Below are positions 1-7,144 of a DNA stretch of 29,656 nt, piece by piece. The DNA comes from Euryarchaeota archaeon UBA463 (GTDB lineage Archaea; Thermoplasmatota; Poseidoniia; Poseidoniales; Thalassarchaeaceae): assembly GCA_002501805.1 (NCBI GenBank), contig DAOI01000035.1, positions 1 to 29,656 on the forward strand. Direction: 5' to 3'. The notes under the pieces were generated by a model that was given only the letters and a program-made list of their open reading frames with translations, did not search any database and was not told the DNA's origin. The number at the start of each line of letters is the position of its first letter. The first letter of the stretch is position 1. The translations under genes and the position numbers were made by a program.

Positions 1-60
1 GGCCAAGGTCAGGGCCAGGGTCAAGGCCAAGGTCAACAAGGCCAAGGTCAAGATCAAGGT
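1..60 (+). repeat. Tandem 12-base coding repeat (Gly-Gln tract)
   Basis: A unit close to GGCCAAGGTCAA is repeated with small changes from the window edge and encodes alternating Gly and Gln. It lies inside the reading frame of the TSP3-repeat protein and keeps that frame, so it is a coding microsatellite-like tract rather than an independent element. It probably extends upstream of the window. Confidence 0.75.
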
Positions 61-939
61 AGCCAGTCCGGTCAGGACGGTCAGCAGTCCCAAGATGGCG
101 AACAAGGCCAACAGGGACAGCAGCAGGACAATGGGCAAGGACAGCAGCAGGGAGGCGAACAAAGTGGCCAGCAAGGCGACCAAGAGAGCCAAGACCAGAA
201 TGGTAACAACCAGAATGGCCAGAACCAGCAGCAACAGGGCCAAACCCAAGGCGATAGCCAAGGACAGCAGACCCAGCAGTCAGACCAGCAGCAAAACCAG
301 CAGCTCGACAATCAGAACCAGAACGGAGAGAACGACAACGATGGAGATGGAATTCCTGATGACTTGGATAATGACGATGACAATGATGGCATCCCAGATT
401 CCCTAGACGATAGTCCGGAAGACCACGACAACGACGGTATCGACGACGCTGAAGATGACGATGATGACGGTGACGGTATCGCCGACCAAGATGAGGTCGA
501 CGATGGAAATCCCAACACTGACATCTACGATCACGACAACGACGGCATAAGTGACAACTTGGACTTCGACATCGACAATGACGGCATTGACAACTGGAAC
601 GACGTTGGACCGAACGGCGAGGATTACTCGCGCGATCATGACAATGACGGGATGGACGACGGTGTGGACACTGACGATGATAACGATAACATCCTGGATG
701 TCGATGAAGCCGATGGTGTAGTAGGAGTCTGGAGGTACGATCATGACAATGACGGACTTACAGACAGCTTCGACAACGACGACGACAACGACGGTCTATC
801 CGACTGGTTCGAACAGAACGACGGTTGGGACATGACTGGTCAATTTGACCATGATAACGACGGTATCCCCGATCATCTAGATGATGACGATGATGGCGAC
901 GGTATTCCTGACGATCTAGAGAACAGCGACTTGACTTAG
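1..939 (+). CDS. Secreted TSP3-repeat calcium-binding protein, 3' part only
   Basis: This reading frame is open from the first base of the window to the TAG at 937-939, so the 5' end and any signal peptide lie outside. The 312 visible residues fall in two parts. Residues 1 to about 103 are low-complexity Gly/Gln/Asn/Ser, starting with tandem G-Q-G-Q. Residues about 105-310 contain roughly eleven Asp-rich repeats of the form D-x-D-N-D-G-I-x-D, the signature of thrombospondin type 3 / EF-hand-like calcium-binding repeats. Such repeats are typical of large secreted or surface proteins that are stabilised by calcium. No C-terminal membrane anchor is visible; the protein stops shortly after the last repeat. 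An internal TTG at 364 is in frame but is not a credible start, because the frame continues upstream without a stop. The repeat class is clear; the function of the whole protein is unknown. Confidence 0.85.
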   Translation, partial: GQGQGQGQGQGQQGQGQDQGSQSGQDGQQSQDGEQGQQGQQQDNGQGQQQGGEQSGQQGDQESQDQNGNNQNGQNQQQQGQTQGDSQGQQTQQSDQQQNQQLDNQNQNGENDNDGDGIPDDLDNDDDNDGIPDSLDDSPEDHDNDGIDDAEDDDDDGDGIADQDEVDDGNPNTDIYDHDNDGISDNLDFDIDNDGIDNWNDVGPNGEDYSRDHDNDGMDDGVDTDDDNDNILDVDEADGVVGVWRYDHDNDGLTDSFDNDDDNDGLSDWFEQNDGWDMTGQFDHDNDGIPDHLDDDDDGDGIPDDLENSDLT

Positions 940-986
940 CTGACTCTTTTCGTTCGGCCCGTTGGCTAAGGCCATTGGAGACAGGG

Positions 987-1016
987 CATCCCGGGGGCGA
1001 TTCAGTCCCCGGGGTG
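987..1016. terminator. Strong GC hairpin between convergent genes
   Basis: An inverted repeat with arms 987-996 and 1007-1016 (core CCCGGGG / CCCCGGG, ten pairs counting one G-T) encloses a ten-base loop. It sits between the stop of the TSP3-repeat protein (939) and the stop of the convergent flap endonuclease gene (1028). It lacks the T-run of classical archaeal terminators. A bidirectional terminator or 3'-end stabilising hairpin is inferred from position and symmetry only. Confidence 0.45.
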
Positions 1017-1027
1017 GCCGCAACAAA

Positions 1028-2035
1028 TCAGAAATCAAACAGTGTTGGTCTGCTCTTGGACCTCAGTTTACCCACTGAACTCAGCCTATCTAACGCTCTC
1101 TTCATCCTTCCCTCTCCAAATCCTCTTTCAATCTGGAGAAACTGAATCAGATCTTCCTCGACTGCGGGCCTGGACATGGGCACAAGATCTTCATTGGTTG
1201 GGTGGTTTAGGAATAGGGATCTTATCTGTTCCAGATTTTCAGGTAAATCAAACTCCTTCACTGACGAAATATTTTCCATGTTTCCATGTTCCTTGATTAA
1301 TTTAAGGCCGGTTTTCGGCCCTATTCCCTTGATTCCAGGATGAAAGTCTGTTCCAATCATTATTGCCAAATCAACTAATTGACTATGCGATATTCCCAGT
1401 CCATCCAGCATCTCATCTAGAGATATCATTTCAGCTTGCATCACTCTTCCAAATTTCCTAGTACCATGAGCAGTTAGGTTTCTTATCATGAAAGGAGAAC
1501 CGTAAACAAGTGTGTCCCAATCTTGACTTGCGACCGCTCCAACGATTCCTCTCTTGCACATTACTGCCGCCGCCCCTTCAGCCTCCATCGGGGCCTCAAT
1601 CCAAACCAGACCCATACAATCGAAGAGTCGTTTAGTCTCTGCTACCATTTCAGGAGTATACTCTGCTGTTTGCGGACCTAACTTCTTTGCAGTAGGCATG
1701 TCTCCCTCAATAATCGCATTCTCCCACTTGGCCTTAGCCTCAATCTTCCTAGTCTTTCTTTCATTTAGAGTGGCTCTCTTTAGATCGTGCGGCCTTCCAT
1801 CGAAAACGAATACTGGGTCAATTCCCTCGGAAACGAGTATTGATGCTCGATCGAGGAAACCCATTAAGTGAGAAACAGGCTTATCATTGTAGGATAGAGG
1901 CTTGCCATCTTCGCCTGTCATCGATGTGATAAATTGGTACGCATTCAAGAAAACATCTATCGCTACTCTCTGTCCAGAAAGATCGCTTATTTCAATGGGC
2001 TTGACTGGTGCCAAATCTTTGAGATTACAACCCAT
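1028..2035 (-). CDS. fen: Flap endonuclease 1 (FEN1)
   Basis: Structure-specific 5' nuclease that removes 5' flaps and RNA primers during Okazaki-fragment maturation and base-excision repair. The 335 residues match the family length. The N-terminus starts M-G-x-N-L-K-D-L as in archaeal and eukaryotic FEN1. Metal-binding acidic residues are visible at D27, D79 (VFVFDG), E151/E153 (EAPMEAEG), D172/D174 (ASQDWDTL) and D230 (IGTDFHPG). A helix-hairpin-helix follows at about 233-247 (GIKGIGPKTGLKLI). The C-terminal RPTLFDF resembles a PCNA-interacting (PIP) box, which would recruit it to the sliding clamp. The ATG at 2035 is preceded by a GGTAGGAT sequence. The gene diverges from the tRNA methyltransferase gene at 2112. 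Confidence 0.95.
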   Translation of the reverse strand: MGCNLKDLAPVKPIEISDLSGQRVAIDVFLNAYQFITSMTGEDGKPLSYNDKPVSHLMGFLDRASILVSEGIDPVFVFDGRPHDLKRATLNERKTRKIEAKAKWENAIIEGDMPTAKKLGPQTAEYTPEMVAETKRLFDCMGLVWIEAPMEAEGAAAVMCKRGIVGAVASQDWDTLVYGSPFMIRNLTAHGTRKFGRVMQAEMISLDEMLDGLGISHSQLVDLAIMIGTDFHPGIKGIGPKTGLKLIKEHGNMENISSVKEFDLPENLEQIRSLFLNHPTNEDLVPMSRPAVEEDLIQFLQIERGFGEGRMKRALDRLSSVGKLRSKSRPTLFDF

Positions 2036-2100
2036 ATCCTACCATCCTCGCTCTCGGGGTCATGTCAAGGCATTTAGGGTTGAAGTCCGGGTCATCGGTT

Positions 2101-2110
2101 AGGAGGGGGG
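2101..2110 (+). promoter_or_regulatory. Strong Shine-Dalgarno sequence
   Basis: AGGAGGGGGG lies just before the ATG at 2112 and fixes the start of the TrmG10-type methyltransferase. Most other starts in the window have weaker or no visible Shine-Dalgarno sequence. Confidence 0.6.
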
Positions 2111-2111
2111 C

Positions 2112-3245
2112 ATGTTGACTGTTGCAATGGTTGGAATGGGCTGGCATTCTTGGCTATTCAGAGAGGAGATGAAGGCTTTGCTGGGAGATATCAGTATCCT
2201 GCATCCACGTATCGTTTCTTACGACATTGGGCGAGAAGAAATCTCGAAACTGTCTGGAGCTGCTCTCCTGGACGAGGTTCTAATTCTTGGAGGGCATTCC
2301 ATGTTCCCTGAGTCCCCGGAGTTACAGAATTCTCTCTGTAGGACTATCGGTGAATGGGCCATTCAGAATTTTGAGGGAGATGATTTTGCTGTTCGTACTA
2401 GGAAGATTGGTGAGCTCCCTGATACGATTAGCAGCAGGAGCTTCGAAGATAGAGTCGGAAGAGTGGTATCGTCCAATGGAATAAGGGTTAATCTAGAAAG
2501 CCCGTCTAATGAAATTGTCATCATTATTGCTGGTTCTAATGATGGAGATACCCATCCAGAGCCTTTTGAGTTCGGGGAAACAATGGTCGTATGGGGATTA
2601 AGAGTAAAGGACTGGAGTAAGGAGAGTTTCTCTGGCAGATCTCCAACTGAGAGGCCTTACTTCAAACCGATATCACTTGAACCCAGACAAGCTAGGCTTC
2701 TGATATCATTGTCCAGAGTCCCCGATAGAGAAATTAAGGCAGTGGTAGATCCCTTCTGTGGAACTGGAGGAATAGCAATTGAGGCGGTGTTACAGGACAT
2801 CAGGGCCCTGGCCAGTGACTTGGACTCTAGAATGGTTGAAGGAACCAAAGAGAACCTGAAATGGCTTGGTAAGGAGTGTGTGGTCAAAAAATGGGATGCA
2901 TCTGACCTCTCGGCATTATGGGGGGAAAGAGAAGGTTGCTCATTTGTTTTCGACCCTCCATATGGAAGGAGTTCATGGAGGTCGGCGGACTCTTTGGACA
3001 TATTTCTTAGTGTTCTCAAAGAAGCTAAAAAAATCGATGCGGAAGGAGTTGTTTCTACTATGCTTCCAGCTGGTCCTGAAGCATTAAACTCTGGAAATAA
3101 TGATGATATTATTGTAATGGGAAAAAAATGGTCGGAATTATTGTCAATAATACAGGAAATAGGATGGAATGTTCATCTTTTCTGTCCAGTCAGGGTTCAT
3201 CGAAGCTTAGTGAGGGCAATCGTGGTCTGTCATCCGGCGGATTGA
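2112..3245 (+). CDS. tRNA (guanine-10-N2) methyltransferase, TrmG10/Trm11 type
   Basis: SAM-dependent enzyme of the THUMP-methyltransferase family that forms m2G/m2,2G at position 10 of tRNA. The first half (to about residue 160) would hold the THUMP RNA-binding region. The catalytic half starts at about residue 181 with RPYFKPISLEPRQARLLISL, the characteristic linker of this family. It continues with the SAM-binding loop DPFCGTGG (213-220) and the N6/N2-type catalytic motif DPPYG (281-285). The C-terminal HRSLVRAIVV is also typical of archaeal TrmG10. The ATG at 2112 follows a strong purine-rich ribosome-binding stretch, AGGAGGGGGG at 2101-2110. The tRNA-Arg gene lies 26 bases downstream on the same strand. 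The exact target position is inferred from family resemblance. Confidence 0.85.
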   Translation: MLTVAMVGMGWHSWLFREEMKALLGDISILHPRIVSYDIGREEISKLSGAALLDEVLILGGHSMFPESPELQNSLCRTIGEWAIQNFEGDDFAVRTRKIGELPDTISSRSFEDRVGRVVSSNGIRVNLESPSNEIVIIIAGSNDGDTHPEPFEFGETMVVWGLRVKDWSKESFSGRSPTERPYFKPISLEPRQARLLISLSRVPDREIKAVVDPFCGTGGIAIEAVLQDIRALASDLDSRMVEGTKENLKWLGKECVVKKWDASDLSALWGEREGCSFVFDPPYGRSSWRSADSLDIFLSVLKEAKKIDAEGVVSTMLPAGPEALNSGNNDDIIVMGKKWSELLSIIQEIGWNVHLFCPVRVHRSLVRAIVVCHPAD

Positions 3246-3271
3246 AAATGGGATAGCCATCGTCAATGGCT

Positions 3272-3348
3272 GGGCGATTGGTGTAGTCTGGATATCATCT
3301 GGCGCTTCGGACGCTAGGACACGGGTTCGAATCCTGTATCGCCCACCA
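3272..3348 (+). tRNA. tRNA-Arg (anticodon TCG), CCA encoded
   Basis: A complete cloverleaf can be folded by hand. The acceptor stem is GGGCGAT (3272-3278) with ATCGCCC (3338-3344). The anticodon stem is 3300-3304 with 3312-3316. The loop CTTCGGA (3305-3311) gives anticodon TCG at 3307-3309, reading the arginine codon CGA. The T stem is 3321-3325 with 3333-3337 around TTCGAAT. The D loop has an A after the GG pair, an arginine identity feature. The discriminator A3345 is followed by genomically encoded CCA (3346-3348). The next base is the last base of the convergent ribD stop codon, so there is no spacer between the two genes. Confidence 0.93.
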
Positions 3349-4425
3349 TTACTTTTCCCAATGGGTGATCAGGTCACCTCCGGAGTCAAAGGTCCGTGTC
3401 TTTTTGAGGCCACATTCATGAAGTCTGTTTTCATCGAATGGCAATCTAGCTCCTTCTAGTTCTATTTGTGACCTGCATATGTGAGCCATGTCCACTAATC
3501 CAGATTCGACGAACCTATTCCAAGTATCTGACCCCCCTTCCACCAAAAGAGTCTGTATTCCTCTATCGCCTAACATATCAAGAATCCTGGATATGGGAAT
3601 CTCACCTTCTGAATCGGACAATACGATTCTCTCAACCAGTTCGGAGTCATCATCTAAGTCTGGTTCTGAGATATGAATGAGGAGAGTTTCGGCCTCTCCA
3701 TCAGACAATACCTTGTAATCTCCTTTGACTTTGCAGTTTGGATCAACGATTACTCTCAATGGTTGTTCTCTTGGACCCATGTCTATCCCTCTAACAGTAA
3801 GAGATGGATTGTCTCTGGTTACTGTGCTGACTCCTACGAGAATTGCCATAGATCCAGCTCTAAGTTCATGAACGAGTCTGAGTGACTCGTCTGAGGAGAA
3901 TCGTATGGGATCTAGGTCAATTTCACAGTCCGTGAAACCATTGGAGTCGAGAGCCGCTTTGAGTATCACGAATGGTCTCCTTTTCTCGCACCAATGCATG
4001 AAAGGTCTCATTTGGTGGTTGCACTCTGATTCTAGAACCCCAGTGAGGACTTTTACTCCATTGTCCTCAAGCGAATCTGCTCCATTACCCCTTACAGTTG
4101 GATTTGGGTCCATGGACCCAATAACTACCCTCTCTATTCCAGCCCACAGCAGAGCCTCTGTACAAGGAGGAGTCCTTCCGAAGTGATTGCATGGCTCGAG
4201 AGTTACGAATGCAGTGGAACCCTGAGTAGGAACTCCTCTTAATTCAGCATCAGCGATAGCCATCTGCTCAGCATGTAGTCCACCGATATGATCATGCCAT
4301 CCCTCTGCGATTACTTTGCCATCTCTCACTAATACACACCCGACTCGTGGGTTAGGCAACACCTTGTGTCCGCCTCTCGATCCTAGCTCAAGAGCTAGTC
4401 GCATGAATTGTTCATCTTGGCTCAT
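3349..4425 (-). CDS. ribD: Bifunctional riboflavin biosynthesis deaminase/reductase RibD
   Basis: Catalyses deamination and then side-chain reduction of the pyrimidine intermediate in riboflavin synthesis. The N-terminal cytidine-deaminase-like domain (about 1-145) shows NPRVGC (25-30), the zinc-binding and catalytic HAE (51-53) and the second zinc motif EPCNHFGRTPPC (77-88), all diagnostic of RibD. The reductase domain follows (about 150-358), with GVSTVTRDNPSLTVR around 198-212 and LLVEGG near the C-terminus. The length of 358 fits bacterial fused RibD. Archaea more often use separate deaminase and reductase proteins, so a bacterial origin of this fused gene is plausible. ATG start at 4425; divergent from the lipid-kinase-like gene. 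Confidence 0.93.
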   Translation of the reverse strand: MSQDEQFMRLALELGSRGGHKVLPNPRVGCVLVRDGKVIAEGWHDHIGGLHAEQMAIADAELRGVPTQGSTAFVTLEPCNHFGRTPPCTEALLWAGIERVVIGSMDPNPTVRGNGADSLEDNGVKVLTGVLESECNHQMRPFMHWCEKRRPFVILKAALDSNGFTDCEIDLDPIRFSSDESLRLVHELRAGSMAILVGVSTVTRDNPSLTVRGIDMGPREQPLRVIVDPNCKVKGDYKVLSDGEAETLLIHISEPDLDDDSELVERIVLSDSEGEIPISRILDMLGDRGIQTLLVEGGSDTWNRFVESGLVDMAHICRSQIELEGARLPFDENRLHECGLKKTRTFDSGGDLITHWEK

Positions 4426-4506
4426 TTATGTATAATCGCGATACTACCTTCGCTATCATATCTTGCTTCGGCAGTATTGAAGTCCTATGCTAGTACTCGC
4501 TAGTAT

Positions 4507-5541
4507 GTGACACGAGTGGCGTGTATTGTCAATCCAAATGCTCGAGACGGTAAGCTAGGTAGGATTTTTCACAAGGTGGAAGAGTCCCTGAATTCCTCGG
4601 GAATAGATTTTGACGTCTTCATGACAGCCGGAAAAGGTCATGCAATCGAGATTTCCAGCGATTTGCGAGGCAGTGACTATGATTTAGTGGTAGCAGTGGG
4701 AGGCGATGGGACAGTTCATGAGGTAGCTAATGGTATTCGCGGTTCTGATATGAGGCTTGGAGTAATACCAATGGGAAATGGAGATGATTTTGCTAGATCT
4801 ATTGGAATACCTCTCAATGACATAGATGGCGCCGTCTCAATACTGAAGGAGGGAGTGGATTACAACGTTGGGGGAATTAGAGTTGAGGGGCTAAGAGCCC
4901 CGGAATATCCTGGAATACCTTCACCGAAGCACTATCCAGTTACAGGGGAGCCATCTAGAGAAGGGAATCTGGTTCGCTGGAGCTTTCTTGAGTGTGATGG
5001 GGGAGTAACTTCTTCGATCAACAGGATGAAGGACGAGGGTAAATTCTCTTGGATAAGCGGTCAGAAAAAATACACTGCCCTAGCAATCAAAGCGATACTA
5101 GGATGGAAGAGTCAGATGGCATGGATTAGGGTGGATGACGGTCCTGGTAGAATGGTTGACCTAACTGGGCTTTTCGCTATGATGCAAGCTGAGACCTTTG
5201 GAGGCGGATATAGGGTAGCTCCAGGGATGCATCCCTTCGGAGATAGTTCGAGGATTGTCCTAGGATTCGGTCTTTCAAAGGTACAGATGTTGTTTGTTAT
5301 GGGACCATTGGAGAAGGGGAAGCATGTAGGGAAATGGGAAAAGATAACCATGGAACCATGCAAGACATTCGAGATAAGGGCGCTCGATGAGAACGGCGAG
5401 CCAACGCTCGAACGAGGGCATGATCCTCCTCTCTATATCAGCCTAGATGGGGAGATATCCATCACCACTCCAGTAAAATTTGATTTTCATCCTAATGTCT
5501 TGAATGTGCGCGGTGGACATAGTCCACCCAACACAGAGTGA
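4507..5541 (+). CDS. Diacylglycerol/sphingosine-kinase-family lipid kinase
   Basis: Member of the DAGK catalytic / LCB5 family, which phosphorylates lipid alcohols (diacylglycerol, sphingoid bases) and is related to NAD kinases. The ATP-binding signature GGDGTVHE is at residues 65-72. The second conserved motif, IPMGNGDDFARSIG (about 87-100), is the family's G-T-x-N-D-F-A-R with small changes. Length (344) fits. The start is the GTG at 4507; the ATG two bases upstream is out of frame and runs straight into a stop. The substrate cannot be told from sequence. In an archaeon it may act on archaeol-type or isoprenoid alcohols, which is inference. It ends 10 bases before the convergent tRNA-Ser. 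Confidence 0.85.
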   Translation: MTRVACIVNPNARDGKLGRIFHKVEESLNSSGIDFDVFMTAGKGHAIEISSDLRGSDYDLVVAVGGDGTVHEVANGIRGSDMRLGVIPMGNGDDFARSIGIPLNDIDGAVSILKEGVDYNVGGIRVEGLRAPEYPGIPSPKHYPVTGEPSREGNLVRWSFLECDGGVTSSINRMKDEGKFSWISGQKKYTALAIKAILGWKSQMAWIRVDDGPGRMVDLTGLFAMMQAETFGGGYRVAPGMHPFGDSSRIVLGFGLSKVQMLFVMGPLEKGKHVGKWEKITMEPCKTFEIRALDENGEPTLERGHDPPLYISLDGEISITTPVKFDFHPNVLNVRGGHSPPNTE

Positions 5542-5551
5542 TTTGATTTGA

Positions 5552-5637
5552 TGGCGCAGACGGAGAGATTTGAACTCCCGAGTCACTAGGACACCGGATT
5601 TCAAATCCGGCGCTATACCAGGCTAAGCGACGTCTGC
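5552..5637 (-). tRNA. tRNA-Ser (anticodon TGA), CCA encoded
   Basis: Read on the minus strand, the acceptor arms are GCAGACG (5637-5631) and CGTCTGC (5562-5556). Discriminator G (5555) and encoded CCA (5554-5552) follow. The anticodon stem CCGGA/TCCGG closes the loop TTTGAAA, with anticodon TGA at 5603-5601. A long variable arm and discriminator G73 are both serine features. It lies about 40 bases downstream of the oxidase subunit IV gene on the same strand and could be co-transcribed with the cox operon. Confidence 0.93.
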
Positions 5638-5677
5638 AGCAAGTATGCGAATAGGTACTGGCCATGAAACCTTTCCA

Positions 5678-6025
5678 TCAGTAGGTCCCAGGTCTGCACC
5701 ATGCTGGTAGTCCGGTTGTTGCCTCGGGGTGAGTCAAACCAATGAATAGGATCATTATGATAATGAAGAATGATGGGAACAATGCTGTCACTGTAAGAAT
5801 GCCTGAGTCCTCCTCTCCGTACAAGTGCATGAATATCAGCGCTATCATGATGAATTTAGGAATGGCCACAACAGTCAGTATCATCAGAGTGTAGTTGCTG
5901 AAGATGAAAATTCTCTCATCCGGAAGATGGAAGCCGACAGCAACCACTTCAATTAGGGTCAATACCATCAAACCAATGAAGTTCATCCAGTATGGGTCTT
6001 TTCCAAGTATAGTATAATGCGCCAA
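5678..6025 (-). CDS. coxD: Cytochrome c oxidase subunit IV
   Basis: Small membrane subunit of a heme-copper oxidase, 115 residues, with three hydrophobic segments (about 16-32, 42-67 and 78-98). The stretch FIMIALIFMHLYGEED matches the conserved core of prokaryotic subunit IV (COX4/CyoD type). It does not carry redox centres and is thought to assist assembly or stability. The start is a TTG at 6025, ten bases after the subunit III stop, so it is the fourth gene of a II-I-III-IV operon. The symbol follows common usage for this position. Confidence 0.87.
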   Translation of the reverse strand: MAHYTILGKDPYWMNFIGLMVLTLIEVVAVGFHLPDERIFIFSNYTLMILTVVAIPKFIMIALIFMHLYGEEDSGILTVTALFPSFFIIIMILFIGLTHPEATTGLPAWCRPGTY

Positions 6026-6034
6026 TTTATCACC

Positions 6035-7144
6035 TCAGTACAGATAGAAGAACGGGAAGACGATGACCCATATCAGATCAACGAAGTGCCAGTAAAGTCC
6101 GAAATACTCTATTGAGACAGCGTTCTCAGGAGTGTACCCCCCTCTGCTGGCCTTGAATGTCATGTACATTAGTCCGATAATCCCGCCAAGTACGTGGACC
6201 CCGTGAGTACCTGTTGTAACATAGAAAGTGGATGCGCTGACTCTGATGTTGGCCATCATCTGTCCCCCAGAGTGAGTTCCTGATTCCATCATGGCGTAGA
6301 GCTCGGTATCATGAGAAATACCATGGCCATGATCGGCCAAGTATGCAGTATCGTAGTAATGGTGCTGATAGCTATCGGCATTGATTAGGTATCCTTCGGC
6401 ATATAGGGATTTGATTGTGGTATCTCCGTGGTTGTACTCTGCGAGGAATTCTGGAAGGGGGAATCCTATGAACCACTCAATCATCTTTAGTGTCAGGAAG
6501 AGTATGGCAAGAACTGTTGTGGCCCCTAGATATCTAGTAACTAGCTTCGTCCTTACCTTATGGTCTAGATCCACCTTCTTGGCATACCTCAATGCCTGAA
6601 CCACGGTGAATGAGGAAACGATGAGGGCGAATGTGTTTATCGCACCCGGGGCTATGTGGAACCAGGATGACGCGATGAGGTGTCCTGCCGGTTCGAAGCA
6701 TGTGACTGATGTTCCCTCTACCCACTGACCTGACTCGAAAACTGACTCGCATGACTCTATACCGAATCTGTATCTCATGTATGTGCTGAAGAGCGATGTG
6801 AATACCATCATCTCAGACATTAGGAAAATCCAAACTGATACCTTCCTGATATCAATTCCTCTGAATGGAGTTCCAGTGGCCTTGGGCTCGTAGGCTCCGT
6901 CGAACGACATATCTTGACGCCAGAATACTGCCAGACCGAACATGATTATTGCAAGACCTGCGAAGACTAAAGCTATGGAACCTGCATCTATCATTTCACC
7001 CCATCTGTAGACTCCTGCTACGGAGAAAAGGAAAATTCCTATTCCGACACTCATGATGAAGGGAGACCATGAATTGTGAGGAGCACCGTGACTCCAATCA
7101 TGTGGGCCCCATGCACTAGGGTGGTGGTCATCATGAACGCTCAA
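6035..7144 (-). CDS. coxC: Cytochrome c oxidase subunit III with large His-rich insertion
   Basis: Seven-helix subunit III of the heme-copper oxidase. Helices are visible near residues 32-52, 55-75, 101-122, 163-185, 205-228, 305-330 and 346-368. Family marks are SEMMVFTSLF (with E111), HGVHVLGGIIG (about 314-324) and the C-terminal YWHFVDLIWVIVFPFFYLY. At 369 residues it is longer than usual. The extra length is mainly a loop at about 230-300 rich in His, Tyr and Met (HH at 261-262, HGHGISH near 272-278, HSGGQMM near 291-297). It lies between helices V and VI and is predicted to face outside. A second outer loop holds C132 and C149. The TTG start at 7144 overlaps the TGA stop of subunit I. 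Confidence 0.93.
   Translation of the reverse strand: MSVHDDHHPSAWGPHDWSHGAPHNSWSPFIMSVGIGIFLFSVAGVYRWGEMIDAGSIALVFAGLAIIMFGLAVFWRQDMSFDGAYEPKATGTPFRGIDIRKVSVWIFLMSEMMVFTSLFSTYMRYRFGIESCESVFESGQWVEGTSVTCFEPAGHLIASSWFHIAPGAINTFALIVSSFTVVQALRYAKKVDLDHKVRTKLVTRYLGATTVLAILFLTLKMIEWFIGFPLPEFLAEYNHGDTTIKSLYAEGYLINADSYQHHYYDTAYLADHGHGISHDTELYAMMESGTHSGGQMMANIRVSASTFYVTTGTHGVHVLGGIIGLMYMTFKASRGGYTPENAVSIEYFGLYWHFVDLIWVIVFPFFYLY

Noticed and set aside
1..60. Direct repeats at the left edge considered as a CRISPR array
   Set aside because: The unit is 12 bases, has no spacers and encodes Gly-Gln in a continuous frame.
81..311. Cys/Trp/Pro-rich minus-strand frame
   Set aside because: Antisense of the Gly/Gln tract; composition is produced by the repeat and is not protein-like.
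403..744. Val/Ile-rich 113-residue open frame on the minus strand
   Set aside because: It is the antisense shadow of the GAT/GAC-rich TSP3 repeats, which read as Ile/Val on the other strand; it has no start signal or domain.
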